Assembly: GCA_050260355.1 (NCBI GenBank)
Contig: JBLNBZ010000137.1
Location: forward strand, 1 to 64,000
Direction: 5' to 3'
From: CADEFX01 sp050260355
GTDB lineage: Bacteria > Pseudomonadota > Alphaproteobacteria > Rhizobiales > Hyphomicrobiaceae
DNA: 64,000 nt
The position numbers were made by a program, and so were the translations under genes. Below the pieces are notes generated by a model. The model ran no database searches and was not told the origin of the DNA. It was given only the letters and a program-made list of their open reading frames with translations. Shown piece by piece: positions 25,525 through 34,216 of the stretch (positions within the stretch are counted from its first letter, which is position 1; every line of letters begins with the position of its first letter).

Positions 25525-26820
25525 TTGACCAGCTCTCCACCCTTGCGCGCTGCCGCGGTGCTGATCGCGATGCTGTCGGCGACGACGATCCTGTCGCAGT
25601 TTTTCCGCTCGTCGACGAATGTCATCGCCCCCGAGCTGATCCGCGATCTGTCTCTGACCTCGGAGGCGCTCGGTCTTGCCAACTCCGCATTCTTTCTGGC
25701 CCTGCTGGCAGTCCAGGTGCCGGTCGGCATCCTATTCGACCGCATCGGCCCTCGCTTGACGGTTGCTGGATTAGCGGTTCTTTCGGTCGTTGGGGCCTTG
25801 ATGCACGCGGTGGTCGCGTCGGGCGCCGGACTGACCGTTGCCCGGTTCCTGCTCGGTCTCGGCCACGGCGGCAGCTTCATGTCCACCATCGTGCTGTGCT
25901 CGCACTGGTATCCGCGCGAGCGCTGGAGCACGGCCATGAGCTGGGTGTTCGGGCTCAGCATGCTGGGCGTGGTCCTGGCAGGTACGCCACTGGCGCTCGC
26001 CAGCGAAACTGTCGGCTGGCGGTCGGCCTTCGTCGGCATGGCCGTCGTTTCCGCGCTTGTCGGCCTCATGTTTTTCGCTCTCGTGCGTGACGATCCGCCC
26101 GGCCACGTGCAGGTTGCGCGCCGGCACGAGACCGCGCGCGAAGCCCTCACCGGTTTCATCGAGATCCTGCGCCTGCCGGGCATCCTGCGCGTGCTTGGGC
26201 TGCAGTTGGTCGCCTATTCGGTGATGGCCGCCATCATGGGACTGTGGGCGGGCCCCTATCTGCACGACGTGCACGGACTCGACGCGGTGCCGCGCGGCAA
26301 CGTGCTGATCGCCATGGCGGTCGCGCAGACGGTCGGTGTGCTCGCGTTCGGGCCGCTCGACCGCGCCTTCGACACGCGCAAGTGGGTGGCGGTGGCCGGC
26401 GCGGCGACCACCATCGCCATCCTGCTTGCGCTCGCCGCGCAGCCACGGCCGCCGGCGTGGCTTGCTGTCAGCCTGCTCGTCGCGCTCTGTGCCGCCTCGG
26501 CTTATGGCGTGCACGTGGTGACGCACGCGCGCACGTTCTACCCGCCGCGGCTGGTGGGACGCGGCGCCACGACGGCCAATATGGCGCAGTTGATCGGTTG
26601 CGCGCTGCTCCCGATCGGCACCGGCTTCATCCCGCCGCTTTTCCCGATCACCGCCGCCGGATATTCACCGGTCGCCTACCAGCTCATTTTTGCTACCATT
26701 GCTGCCGTGCTGGCGGCCGGATTGGCGGTATATCTCACCGCTGCCGACGCCAGGCCGAGCGCCCAGTTGCCGGCAGCCGCCGAGACCCGCACCAGAGTGC
26801 CGGAGGGCGGCACGAGCTGA
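25525..26820 (+). CDS. MFS transporter
   Basis: 431 residues, twelve hydrophobic helices. The first-half signature is VGILFDRIGPRLTVAGL, and helix 4 begins with TVARFLLGLGHGGSFM. The TTG at 25525 is taken as start because GGAG lies eight bases upstream and helix 1 begins ten residues in. It is the first gene of a run with the FAH-family enzyme (gap under 40 bases), a muconolactone-isomerase-like protein and fosX, so it may import the substrate of that catabolic set. Confidence 0.85.
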   Translation: MTSSPPLRAAAVLIAMLSATTILSQFFRSSTNVIAPELIRDLSLTSEALGLANSAFFLALLAVQVPVGILFDRIGPRLTVAGLAVLSVVGALMHAVVASGAGLTVARFLLGLGHGGSFMSTIVLCSHWYPRERWSTAMSWVFGLSMLGVVLAGTPLALASETVGWRSAFVGMAVVSALVGLMFFALVRDDPPGHVQVARRHETAREALTGFIEILRLPGILRVLGLQLVAYSVMAAIMGLWAGPYLHDVHGLDAVPRGNVLIAMAVAQTVGVLAFGPLDRAFDTRKWVAVAGAATTIAILLALAAQPRPPAWLAVSLLVALCAASAYGVHVVTHARTFYPPRLVGRGATTANMAQLIGCALLPIGTGFIPPLFPITAAGYSPVAYQLIFATIAAVLAAGLAVYLTAADARPSAQLPAAAETRTRVPEGGTS

Positions 26821-26857
26821 GCGTCACGGAGGACGAATGCGAGGGGAGAGAGCGCTC

Positions 26858-28033
26858 ATGCGCGATGCGATGACAGAGGCGAGGACACTGCCGGCCGACG
26901 GCACGCGCGGCGCCCTTGCAGGGAGGGTATGGCTTCCGCAGGTGCAGGGCCCTGCCGTAGTGGCGATCCGCGCCGACGGCGTCTACGACATCTCGCGCGC
27001 GGCTGCCACCATGCGCGATCTGTGCGAGGCGGCCGATCCCGCCAAGGTGGTGCGTGAAGCCCCTGGTGAGCAAATCGCGGTGCTTGCCGACATCCTCGCC
27101 AATACGCCGGAGGCCGATCGCGACGAGATGAAGCCCTGGCTCCTGGCGCCGATCGACCTGCAGGCGATCAAGGCCGCCGGCGTAACCTTCGCACGTTCGA
27201 TGCTGGAGCGCGTGATCGAGGAGCAGGCCAAGGGCGCGCCAGAGAAGGCCGAGGCCATCCGCGCGCAAGTGCAAGAACAGCTCGGCGGCGATCTGCGCAA
27301 GCTCAAGCCCGGCTCGCGACAGGCGCTCGAATTGAAGAAGACGCTGATCGCCGCCGGCGCCTGGTCGCAATACCTCGAGGTGGGCATCGGCGAGGACGCC
27401 GAGATCTTCACCAAGGCGCAGCCCATGTCCGCGGTCGGGCACGGCATGGAAGCCGGCCTGCACCCGCGTTCGACCTGGAACAATCCCGAGCCGGAAGTTG
27501 CGCTGCTGGTCTCCTCGGCGGGCCGCATTGTCGGTGCGACGCTCGGCAACGACGTCAACCTGCGCGATTTCGAGGGCCGCTCGGCGTTGCTGCTGTCCAA
27601 GGCCAAGGACAACAATGCCTCCGCAACTGTCGGCCCGTTCATCCGCTTCTTCGATGCGACCTTCTCCCTCGACTCGGTGCGCCGGATGGACGTGCATCTC
27701 GACGTGACGGGGCCGGACGGCTTCAAGTTGACCGGCAAGTCCTCCATGAGCGAGATCGCGCGCGACCCGGCCGATCTCGTCGGCGAGCTGATCGGCAAGA
27801 CGCACCAGTACCCCGACGGCGCCATCCTGTACCTCGGCACCATGTTCGCACCGACCGAGGATCGCGGCGCCAAGGGCGCGGGCTTCACGCACAAGGTCGG
27901 CGACATCGTTACGATCCACGCGCCCGAGCTCGGCGCACTGTGCAATCGCATGACCCATGCCGACAAGGCTCGCCCCTGGACCTTTGGTGTCGGCGACCTG
28001 ATGCGCAATCTGTCGAAGCGCGGGCTGATCTGA
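26858..28033 (+). CDS. Fumarylacetoacetate hydrolase (FAH) family enzyme
   Basis: 391 residues from ATG 26858, which has GAGGGGAG eight bases before it; ATG 26837 is also in frame. The C-terminal FAH domain has the metal-ligand pattern NNPEPEVALLVSS (Glu-x-Glu) and GATLGNDVNLRDFEGRSALL, and KDNNASATVGPFIRF resembles 2-keto-3-deoxyarabonate dehydratases and relatives. The family acts on 2-oxo acids using Mg2+, by hydrolysis, decarboxylation or dehydration. With the MFS gene upstream, degradation of a sugar acid or aromatic ring-cleavage product is likely. Substrate not known. Confidence 0.82.
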   Translation: MRDAMTEARTLPADGTRGALAGRVWLPQVQGPAVVAIRADGVYDISRAAATMRDLCEAADPAKVVREAPGEQIAVLADILANTPEADRDEMKPWLLAPIDLQAIKAAGVTFARSMLERVIEEQAKGAPEKAEAIRAQVQEQLGGDLRKLKPGSRQALELKKTLIAAGAWSQYLEVGIGEDAEIFTKAQPMSAVGHGMEAGLHPRSTWNNPEPEVALLVSSAGRIVGATLGNDVNLRDFEGRSALLLSKAKDNNASATVGPFIRFFDATFSLDSVRRMDVHLDVTGPDGFKLTGKSSMSEIARDPADLVGELIGKTHQYPDGAILYLGTMFAPTEDRGAKGAGFTHKVGDIVTIHAPELGALCNRMTHADKARPWTFGVGDLMRNLSKRGLI

Positions 28034-28048
28034 GCCGGAGGCTCGTCC

Positions 28049-28327
28049 ATGCTGTTTCTGGTCATCTCCACGCCGCGCCCCGAGCAGCCCTCGCACATGA
28101 AGGCCAGGCGGCATGACTATTGGCGCTGGCTCGCGCCGCTGCAGGCGAGCGGCACCTGCAAGCATGTGTGGGCGCGCGCCGGCCGCGGCGCCGTCGTGCT
28201 GTTCGACGTCCCCGACAACGAGACGCTGCACCGCCTGCTCAACGAGTGGGCCGAGATCATCCCGGCCCACTTCGATACCTACCCATTGATCGAAACCGAC
28301 CAGGCCAAGGCCTTCCTTGCCCACTGA
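28049..28327 (+). CDS. Muconolactone isomerase-like / DUF3303-type small protein
   Basis: 92 residues, a single ferredoxin-like alpha/beta barrel domain: MLFLVISTPRPEQPSHMKA, WLAPLQASGTCKHVWARAGRG, VLFDVPDNETLHRLLNEW, then PAHFDTYPLIETD. The layout matches small dimeric barrel proteins such as muconolactone delta-isomerase. It lies 15 bases after the FAH gene and 14 before fosX, clearly in the same operon. An isomerase or accessory role in the same catabolic path is an inference. Confidence 0.7.
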   Translation: MLFLVISTPRPEQPSHMKARRHDYWRWLAPLQASGTCKHVWARAGRGAVVLFDVPDNETLHRLLNEWAEIIPAHFDTYPLIETDQAKAFLAH

Positions 28328-28341
28328 CGAGTGGAGCCCAC

Positions 28342-28749
28342 GTGATCGAGGGCCTGAGCCACATCACCTTCATCGTGCGCGACCTGGAGCGCATGTCGCG
28401 GCTGATCCTGGATGTGCTCGGCGGCCGAGAGGTCTACGCCAGCGGCGAGGCCACATTCTCGGTGTCGCGCGAGAAGTTCTTTGTTGCGGGAGGCTTGTGG
28501 ATCGCCATCATGGAAGGCGAGCCGCTGCCGGCCCGGACCTACAACCACGTGGCCTTCAAGGTCTCCGACGAGGACCTCGCGAGCCTCGAGTCCCGCATCG
28601 TGGCGCTGGGTCTCGATATCCGCGAGTCGCGGCCGCGCGTTGAGGGCGAAGGGGCCTCGATTTATTTTTACGACTGGGACAATCATCTGTTCGAGCTGCA
28701 CACCGGCACGCTCGAGAAACGCCTTGCGCGCTACGCCAAGGGCCGTTGA
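28342..28749 (+). CDS. fosX: FosX-type fosfomycin epoxide hydrolase (glyoxalase fold)
   Basis: 135 residues from GTG 28342 with GGAG upstream. Numbered from this start, the metal ligands His7 (GLSHITFIV), His69 (TYNHVAFKV) and Glu118 (NHLFELHTGTLEKRLA) and the general base Glu44 (SVSREKFF) all stand at the positions known for FosX. FosX opens the epoxide of fosfomycin with water, using Mn2+. The protein closely resembles the Mesorhizobium FosX by recall. It is the last gene of a catabolic operon, not part of a resistance cassette, so hydrolysis of a pathway epoxide is possible. Confidence 0.9.
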   Translation: MIEGLSHITFIVRDLERMSRLILDVLGGREVYASGEATFSVSREKFFVAGGLWIAIMEGEPLPARTYNHVAFKVSDEDLASLESRIVALGLDIRESRPRVEGEGASIYFYDWDNHLFELHTGTLEKRLARYAKGR

Positions 28750-28763
28750 GGGCGCGTCGCGCT

Positions 28764-29522
28764 TCAGCGGATGCCGAGCCGGTATTTCGCGAGCTTCTCG
28801 TAGATCGGACGCGCCGCGTCCGCGATGCGCTGCAGCTCCGGCGGCAGTGACACGGAGCGTCGGTCTGGCGTGGCGAAGCCGGTCGACTTCAGCACGCGGT
28901 CGTACCACACCGGCGCCCACACGCCATCGCTCTTGCGGGGCCCCGCCGGCCACGCCAGCATGGCCTCGGAAAACGGAATGCCGCATGCCGCGCACAAGGC
29001 GCCGAGCGTGCCGCGTGGATCGCCAAGCACGTCGTTGCCGTCGAGCACCGGCGGCGCGCGCCCAAGGCGATCCGCGACCGCCTCGAAAATTGCCAGCTGC
29101 TGCGGAAACCCGATCTCCTCGAGCGACACGTCCGTCCACTTGCGCGCGTAGCTTGCCAGCACCTGCTCGGGCGTGCGGATGAGGAAAGCGTTCGTGACGT
29201 GCGCCACCCAGTCGCGGCGGAAAGCCGGGATCATGTGGTGCGTCATGTGCTTCTGGTAGAACACGCGCGCGTTGGGCTTGTCGGGATCGTCGAGTGGGCC
29301 GAGCAGGCGCGCGATGACCTTCTCCGGGTCGGTCTCGCCCGCAGCAATCACCTCGGCCCGCATCGGATGATCGCGCCCTGTGGCCGCCAGCTCGGCCGCG
29401 TAGAACGGCTCGTCCCAGACGACCGTATCCGGCCGGTTTTCGAACGCGCGCATCATGGCGGTCGACACGTTGCGCGGACCCGACCACATGGCGATACGGA
29501 TGATGCCGTCGGGCGGGCTCAT
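28764..29522 (-). CDS. Sulfotransferase-family P-loop protein
   Basis: 252 residues. The N-terminal IIRIAMWSGPRNVSTAMMRA is the PAPS 5'-phosphosulfate-binding loop, and VVWDEPFYAAEL and LIRTPEQVLASYARKW (3'-phosphate-binding type) follow. This group resembles the sulfotransferase-like domain that plants carry fused to a branched-chain-aminotransferase-like domain. Here the gene starts at ATG 29522, overlapping the stop of the class IV aminotransferase (ATGA), so the two are translationally coupled. The substrate is unknown, and sulfotransfer activity itself is an inference. Confidence 0.8.
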   Translation of the reverse strand: MSPPDGIIRIAMWSGPRNVSTAMMRAFENRPDTVVWDEPFYAAELAATGRDHPMRAEVIAAGETDPEKVIARLLGPLDDPDKPNARVFYQKHMTHHMIPAFRRDWVAHVTNAFLIRTPEQVLASYARKWTDVSLEEIGFPQQLAIFEAVADRLGRAPPVLDGNDVLGDPRGTLGALCAACGIPFSEAMLAWPAGPRKSDGVWAPVWYDRVLKSTGFATPDRRSVSLPPELQRIADAARPIYEKLAKYRLGIR

Positions 29523-30490
29523 GGCCTGACGGTCTCGCGCTCGACCAGCTCCTTGTAGAGGGTCTGAAGCCGCCGCGTCATCGGTCCTGCTGCGCCGCCG
29601 TCCGCCGCCGCTGCAGCGGGCCGCGTCGGGTGCCCGATCGGGCGCCCGTCGACCTCCACGACCGGCGTCAGGCCGGCAAACGTGCCTGTTACGAACGCCT
29701 CGTCCGCGCCGTACACATCGACCAGCGAGAAGTCCTTCTCGAACGCCGGGATGCAGGCCTCGCGCGCCACGCGCAGAACGTTGCCGCGCGTAATCCCGCC
29801 GAGACAGTACATCCCGCCCGAGGTCCACAGCTCCCCGCGCCGCACGATGAAGAAATGCGTCGAATTGCAGGTCGCCACGTGCCCCCGCGGGTCCAGCATC
29901 AGCGCCTCGTCGGCGCCGGCCCGCGCCGCCTGGATACAGGCCAGGATGCAGTTGAGTTTGGAGTGCGAGTTGAGCTTCTGGTCCTGCTGGTCGGGCCCCG
30001 TGCGCCGCACGTGCACTGTGAAGAGCCGCAGGCCCTTGTGCTGGATCTCGGGCTTGGGGTTCTTGTACTCGGGGATGATGACGACCGTGGCCGGCCCGAT
30101 CGTCACCCGCGGGTCCTGGTACGGCGTCTTCTTGACGCCGCGCGTCACCATCAGGCGGATGTGCACACCGTCCTGCATATTGTTGGCGGCGAGGCAGTCG
30201 AACAGCCGCTTCGTCATCTCCGCCGGTGTCAGGCCGATGTCCATGTAGATGGCCCGGGCGCCCTCGTAGAGTCGCTCGAGGTGGCGGTCGAGAAAAGCGA
30301 TGCCGCCCTTGTGCATCCTCAGGCCCTCCCAGACCCCGTCACCGAGGATGAAGCCAGAATCGAACACCGATACCGTTGCCTCGGCACGCGGGACCAGCCG
30401 GCCGTTGATGGAGATCAGGATCGTGGCGTTGCGGGGATCATCGACGAACTCATGCGTCGATGCTCCGGTCGAGCTCGATTGCGCGGTCAT
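29519..30490 (-). CDS. Class IV aminotransferase (branched-chain-like) with altered PLP-contact motif
   Basis: 323 residues. The fold is that of IlvE/D-amino-acid aminotransferases: SVFDSGFILGDGVWEGLRM, the catalytic lysine in NSHSKLNCILACIQA, ADEALMLDPRGHVATCNST and LGGITRGNVLRVARE. In typical members the segment after DxxG reads vxEgxxxNiF, where Glu contacts the PLP nitrogen; here it is HVATCNSTHFFIV, so both Glu and Asn are replaced. The enzyme may have changed specificity or activity. ATG 30490 begins MTAQSSS. Its stop overlaps the sulfotransferase start. Confidence 0.85.
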   Translation of the reverse strand: MTAQSSSTGASTHEFVDDPRNATILISINGRLVPRAEATVSVFDSGFILGDGVWEGLRMHKGGIAFLDRHLERLYEGARAIYMDIGLTPAEMTKRLFDCLAANNMQDGVHIRLMVTRGVKKTPYQDPRVTIGPATVVIIPEYKNPKPEIQHKGLRLFTVHVRRTGPDQQDQKLNSHSKLNCILACIQAARAGADEALMLDPRGHVATCNSTHFFIVRRGELWTSGGMYCLGGITRGNVLRVAREACIPAFEKDFSLVDVYGADEAFVTGTFAGLTPVVEVDGRPIGHPTRPAAAAADGGAAGPMTRRLQTLYKELVERETVRP

Positions 30491-30664
30491 GGGGGCCTTT
30501 CGGGTGCCGCAGTCGGTGCGCATTGTTCAAACGGATCGACCGAAGGTCAATGGCCGCCACGCGGGGCGCACCAGCCATTCAACCTCACGGTGAATTGCTC
30601 CGCGCGCCGTCGGCCTTCGGTTAGACTTTGCGCCGGAGCGAAACCAACAGGGAGGAAGACCGTC

Positions 30665-31645
30665 ATGTCAAAAGCCAGCCTGCTCAGCCGTCGCGCGCTG
30701 CTCGCCGCCGCTGCGTCCGGGGCGGCATGCGGTGCGATGGGCCTCCGGTCATCGGTGACGCACGCTGCAGCGCCGATGCTCGGCGCGTCGCGCCCGTCCG
30801 TCTACCGCTTCAAGCTCGGCGACTTCGAGATCGCTCAAATTCTGGACGGCTTCGTGCAGGGCAACGGCCCGCACCCGATCTTCGGCAACAATCAGCCGGC
30901 CGAGGTGGTGCAGGCCTATGCCGCGGCCAACCGCCTCCCGCCGACTCGCTGGGAGAACTCCTTCACCAACACGGTCGTCAACACGGGCAAGGAGCTCGTG
31001 CTGTTCGACACCGGCAACGGCGCCGGGCGGGCGCCCACCACTGGCAAGCTCGTTGGTTTGCTTGACAGCGCCGGCATCAAGCCCGAGCAGATCGATGTCG
31101 TCGTCATCACCCACGGTCATCCCGATCACATCGGCGGCCTCATGTCCGCGGAGAAGCCGACGTTCCCGAACGCGCGCTACGTATTCGGCGAGGTCGAGTT
31201 CGACTTCTGGCGCAAGGGCGAGGGTTTGCCGGAGGCGCGCAAGGCGAACCGCGAGATGTTCATGAAGGTGGCGGCGCCGTTCGGCGAGAAAGCCCGCTTT
31301 CTCAAATCCGAGGGCGAGGTCGTGTCTGGCATCCGCGCCATCGAGGCGTTCGGCCATTCGCCGGGCCACATGGCCTATCACATCGAAAGCCAGGGGCGCC
31401 GCCTGCTGCTGTGGGTTGACGTCACAAATCATTACGTCATGTCGCTGCAGCAGCCCGAGTGGCACGTCAGCTTCGACCATGACAAGGATATGGGCGTGGC
31501 CACGCGCAAGCGCATCCTCGACATGGTGGCGACAGACCAGATTCCGGCCATCGGCTACCACATGCCGTTCCCTGCCGTCGGCTATGTCGAGAAGACGGGC
31601 GCGTCCTTCCGCTGGGTCCCGGTCAGCTACCAGCTCAATCTGTAG
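30665..31645 (+). CDS. Tat-exported metallo-beta-lactamase-fold hydrolase
   Basis: 326 residues. A twin-arginine leader (SRRALLAAAASGAACGAMG) is followed by an MBL domain with the metal motif ITHGHPDHIGG, a later His in GHSPGHMAYHIE and Asp in LLWVDVTNHY. It is likely folded in the cytoplasm with metal and exported to the periplasm. Relatives include lactonases that degrade quorum signals and other ester hydrolases; the substrate is unknown. GGGAGGAAG precedes ATG 30665. It is divergent from the aminotransferase and converges on a HIBADH-type gene. Confidence 0.87.
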   Translation: MSKASLLSRRALLAAAASGAACGAMGLRSSVTHAAAPMLGASRPSVYRFKLGDFEIAQILDGFVQGNGPHPIFGNNQPAEVVQAYAAANRLPPTRWENSFTNTVVNTGKELVLFDTGNGAGRAPTTGKLVGLLDSAGIKPEQIDVVVITHGHPDHIGGLMSAEKPTFPNARYVFGEVEFDFWRKGEGLPEARKANREMFMKVAAPFGEKARFLKSEGEVVSGIRAIEAFGHSPGHMAYHIESQGRRLLLWVDVTNHYVMSLQQPEWHVSFDHDKDMGVATRKRILDMVATDQIPAIGYHMPFPAVGYVEKTGASFRWVPVSYQLNL

Positions 31646-31652
31646 CGCGCGC

Positions 31653-32531
31653 TCAGTCGTTGGCCTGCCGCTCGACCTCCGGATCGAGCATCTCGCTGAC
31701 GAAGCGATCGCCCAGCCCCGCATCGACTGGCCGCCGCAAGGCGGCCAGGATGGCGGCATGGATGCGTGCGCCGTCCGGATCCGACCCGATCAGCGCGCCG
31801 GCATAGTCGACGTCCTTGGAGGCGTTGGCGATCGCAAACTGCTGCCCGCGGTAGTTGCCCTGCAACGCATTGCCAATGATGCGCTCGAGCGAGCCCGAGC
31901 GGGCGGCTCCCTGCAGCATGATGCCGTACAGCTTCTCCCAGTCCACGTTGTGGCGGCGAGCGGCGCGAAAGGCCTGCGTAATGAGCTGGCAGGTGCCTTG
32001 CGTCACGAAGTTGTTGAGCAGCTTCGCGGTGATGCCGGCTCCCGTGGGCCCGAACAACGTCACCTTCGCACTGTAGGCCTCGAGGATTGGCTTCACCGTC
32101 TCGTAGACCGCCAGGTCGGCACCGACCAGCGTGCCGAGCTTGCCGTCCGCGGCCTGCGCTGGTCCGCCGACGACCGGCGCGTCGACGTAGGTGACGCCGA
32201 TCTTCGCAAGATCCGCCGCCAGCCGCTGCGATGTCTCCGGCTTGCCGGTTGTGACGTCGACGAGGAGCTGGCCCTTGCGCATGGCCGGCCTGAGGTCGGC
32301 GGCGATCGTCTCCACCGTCTCGGCCCGGTCGACGCACAGCATGATCACGTCTGCGCCGGCCACCAGATCCCGCAGGCTGGCTGCCTCCTTGGCGCCGGCC
32401 TTGACCAGCGCCTCAATCGGAGCGCGGTTGCGGTGCACAATAACGGTGAGAGGGTGGCCGGCCTTGAGCAGGTTCCTGCAAATGCCGCTGCCCATCATTC
32501 CGGCGCCAACGAACCCGATGCTCTGCTTCAT
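31653..32531 (-). CDS. 3-hydroxyisobutyrate dehydrogenase-family NAD(P) oxidoreductase
   Basis: 292 residues. The Rossmann motif is SIGFVGAGMMGSGICRNLL, the substrate motif is DAPVVGGPAQAADGKL, and the catalytic lysine lies in GAGITAKLLNNFVTQG. The beta-hydroxyacid dehydrogenase family includes HIBADH, tartronate-semialdehyde reductase and L-threonate dehydrogenase. Given the divergent neighbours OtnI/Hyi and DenD, a C3 or C4 hydroxyacid substrate is plausible. The start ATG 32531 is divergent from the PEP-mutase-family gene, sharing a 100-base promoter region. Confidence 0.87.
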   Translation of the reverse strand: MKQSIGFVGAGMMGSGICRNLLKAGHPLTVIVHRNRAPIEALVKAGAKEAASLRDLVAGADVIMLCVDRAETVETIAADLRPAMRKGQLLVDVTTGKPETSQRLAADLAKIGVTYVDAPVVGGPAQAADGKLGTLVGADLAVYETVKPILEAYSAKVTLFGPTGAGITAKLLNNFVTQGTCQLITQAFRAARRHNVDWEKLYGIMLQGAARSGSLERIIGNALQGNYRGQQFAIANASKDVDYAGALIGSDPDGARIHAAILAALRRPVDAGLGDRFVSEMLDPEVERQAND

Positions 32532-32631
32532 GCGACTTTCGTTCCTCGGTTGTTCAGCGACTGGTGTCTCCGGCCACGGCAGGAGTGCTATAGGTTAGGC
32601 CGACATCATCCCATTGCGGAGAGGCTGCGTC

Positions 32632-33459
32632 ATGCCCATGCAGACCGAGAAGGGCAAGCTGTTTCGATCACTCCACCAGCGCCCCGGTGCCTTCGTCATT
32701 CCCAATCCCTGGGATGCGGGGTCGGCGCGCTTGCTCGCGCATGTTGGGTTCGAGGCCCTCGCCACGACCAGCGCCGGCTTTGCCTTCAGCCTGGGATTGC
32801 CGGACGGCAACGTAACGCGTGACTGGAAGCTCGCGCACTGCCGCGAGATCGTCAACGCTACGCCGCTTCCGGTCAGCGCCGACCTCGAGAAATGCTTTGC
32901 CGACGACCCGGCTGGTGTGGCCGAGACGATCAAGCTTGCCGCCGCAACGGGGCTTGTCGGCTGTTCCGTGGAGGATGCAACCGGCGACCCGGACAACCCC
33001 ATCTTCGAGTTCGATCACGCGGTGGCGCGCGTGCGCGGCGCAGTCGAGGCGGCGCGCTCGCTGTCGTTCCCCTTCACGCTCACCGCGCGCGCGGAGAACC
33101 TGCTGCACGGCCGCAAGGACATGGCCGACACCATCAGGCGGCTGCAGGCGTTCGAGGAGGCAGGCGCCGACGTGCTCTACGCGCCGGGTCTTTCCACCAT
33201 CGACGAGGTGCGCGCCGTGGTTTCTGCGGTCAGCAAGCCGGTGAATGTGCTCGTGGTGGCGAGCGCCAAGGACTTCACCGTCAACACGCTCTCCGCTGCG
33301 GGTGTCAAGCGCATCAGCGTGGGCGGTACGCTGGCGCGTGTCGCCTACGGAGCGGTGCTGGGCTCCGCGCAGGAAATGAAGAGCCAGGGAACGTTCGGCT
33401 TCACGTTCGGGGGTGTCTCGAACAGGGAGCTCAATGCCATCTTCCAGACATGGGTGTGA
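32632..33459 (+). CDS. Isocitrate lyase / PEP mutase family enzyme
   Basis: 275 residues, a (beta/alpha)8-barrel. FVIPNPWDAGSARLLAHVG at the N-terminus, VSADLEKCFADDP, CSVEDATGDPDNPIF and FTLTARAENLLHGRKDM are typical of this superfamily group (COG2513). The classical DxDTGYG metal motif is here SADLEKCF, and the KKCGH motif of isocitrate lyase is absent, so it is not a glyoxylate-cycle enzyme. Members cleave or decarboxylate 2-oxo or hydroxy diacids. GGAGAGG precedes ATG 32632. First gene of a plus-strand run; one base separates its stop from the SDR start. Confidence 0.85.
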   Translation: MPMQTEKGKLFRSLHQRPGAFVIPNPWDAGSARLLAHVGFEALATTSAGFAFSLGLPDGNVTRDWKLAHCREIVNATPLPVSADLEKCFADDPAGVAETIKLAAATGLVGCSVEDATGDPDNPIFEFDHAVARVRGAVEAARSLSFPFTLTARAENLLHGRKDMADTIRRLQAFEEAGADVLYAPGLSTIDEVRAVVSAVSKPVNVLVVASAKDFTVNTLSAAGVKRISVGGTLARVAYGAVLGSAQEMKSQGTFGFTFGGVSNRELNAIFQTWV

Positions 33460-33460
33460 A

Positions 33461-34216
33461 ATGACGGGACGGCTGCAAGGCAAGACGGCTTTCTGCACGG
33501 CATCGGCGGCGGGTATCGGCAGGGCATGCGCGATCGCCTTCGCGCGCGAGGGAGCAAGGGTCATCGCCAGCGATATCGACGAGGCTGGCCTTGCCGTCTT
33601 GAAGAAGGAGGGCGTCGCCGAGGTGCACCGCCTTGATGTCCTGGATACTGCGGCCGTCGATGCCCTGGCCAAGCGCGTCGGCGCGGTCGATATCCTGTTC
33701 AATGCGGCGGGCTTCGTGGCGCACGGCACCGTGCTCGAGTGCTCGGAGAAGGAGTGGGACTTCTCGTTCGACCTCAACGTCAAGTCGATGCATCGCACGA
33801 TCAAGGCGTTCCTGCCGGCAATGCTGGCCAAGGGCGGCGGCTCGATCATCAACATCGCCTCGGGGGCGAGCTCGGTGCGCGGCATACCCAACCGCTATGT
33901 CTACGGCGCCACCAAGGCCGCCGTCGTCGGCCTTTCCAAGGCCGTCGCTGCCGACTTCATCCGCAAGGGCGTGCGCTGCAACGCCATCTGCCCCGGCACG
34001 GTCGAGTCGCCCTCGCTCGACGGCCGCATCGCCGCGCAAGCCAAGGCGCTCGGCAAGTCCGAGAAGGACGTGCGCCAGATGTTCATCGACCGCCAGCCCA
34101 TGGGCCGGCTCGGCACGGCCGAGGAGATCGCCGCCATCGCCGTCTATCTCGCCGGCGACGAGAGCGCCTTCGCGACCGGGCAGATCTTCGTCATCGACGG
34201 CGGGTTCGCGCTTTGA
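33461..34216 (+). CDS. Short-chain dehydrogenase/reductase
   Basis: 251 residues, classical SDR. The cofactor loop is ASAAGIGRACAIAF, the Asp in VIASDIDEAG favours NAD, NAAGF replaces NNAG, and catalytic Ser (IASGAS) with Tyr-x3-Lys (NRYVYGATKAAVVGLSK) are present. The C-terminal IFVIDGGFAL is standard. It resembles DHRS6/UcpA and 2-keto-3-deoxy-L-fuconate dehydrogenases. The stop shares one base with the next start (TGATG), so translation is coupled with the GNAT gene. Substrate probably a hydroxyacid from the same operon. Confidence 0.9.
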   Translation: MTGRLQGKTAFCTASAAGIGRACAIAFAREGARVIASDIDEAGLAVLKKEGVAEVHRLDVLDTAAVDALAKRVGAVDILFNAAGFVAHGTVLECSEKEWDFSFDLNVKSMHRTIKAFLPAMLAKGGGSIINIASGASSVRGIPNRYVYGATKAAVVGLSKAVAADFIRKGVRCNAICPGTVESPSLDGRIAAQAKALGKSEKDVRQMFIDRQPMGRLGTAEEIAAIAVYLAGDESAFATGQIFVIDGGFAL

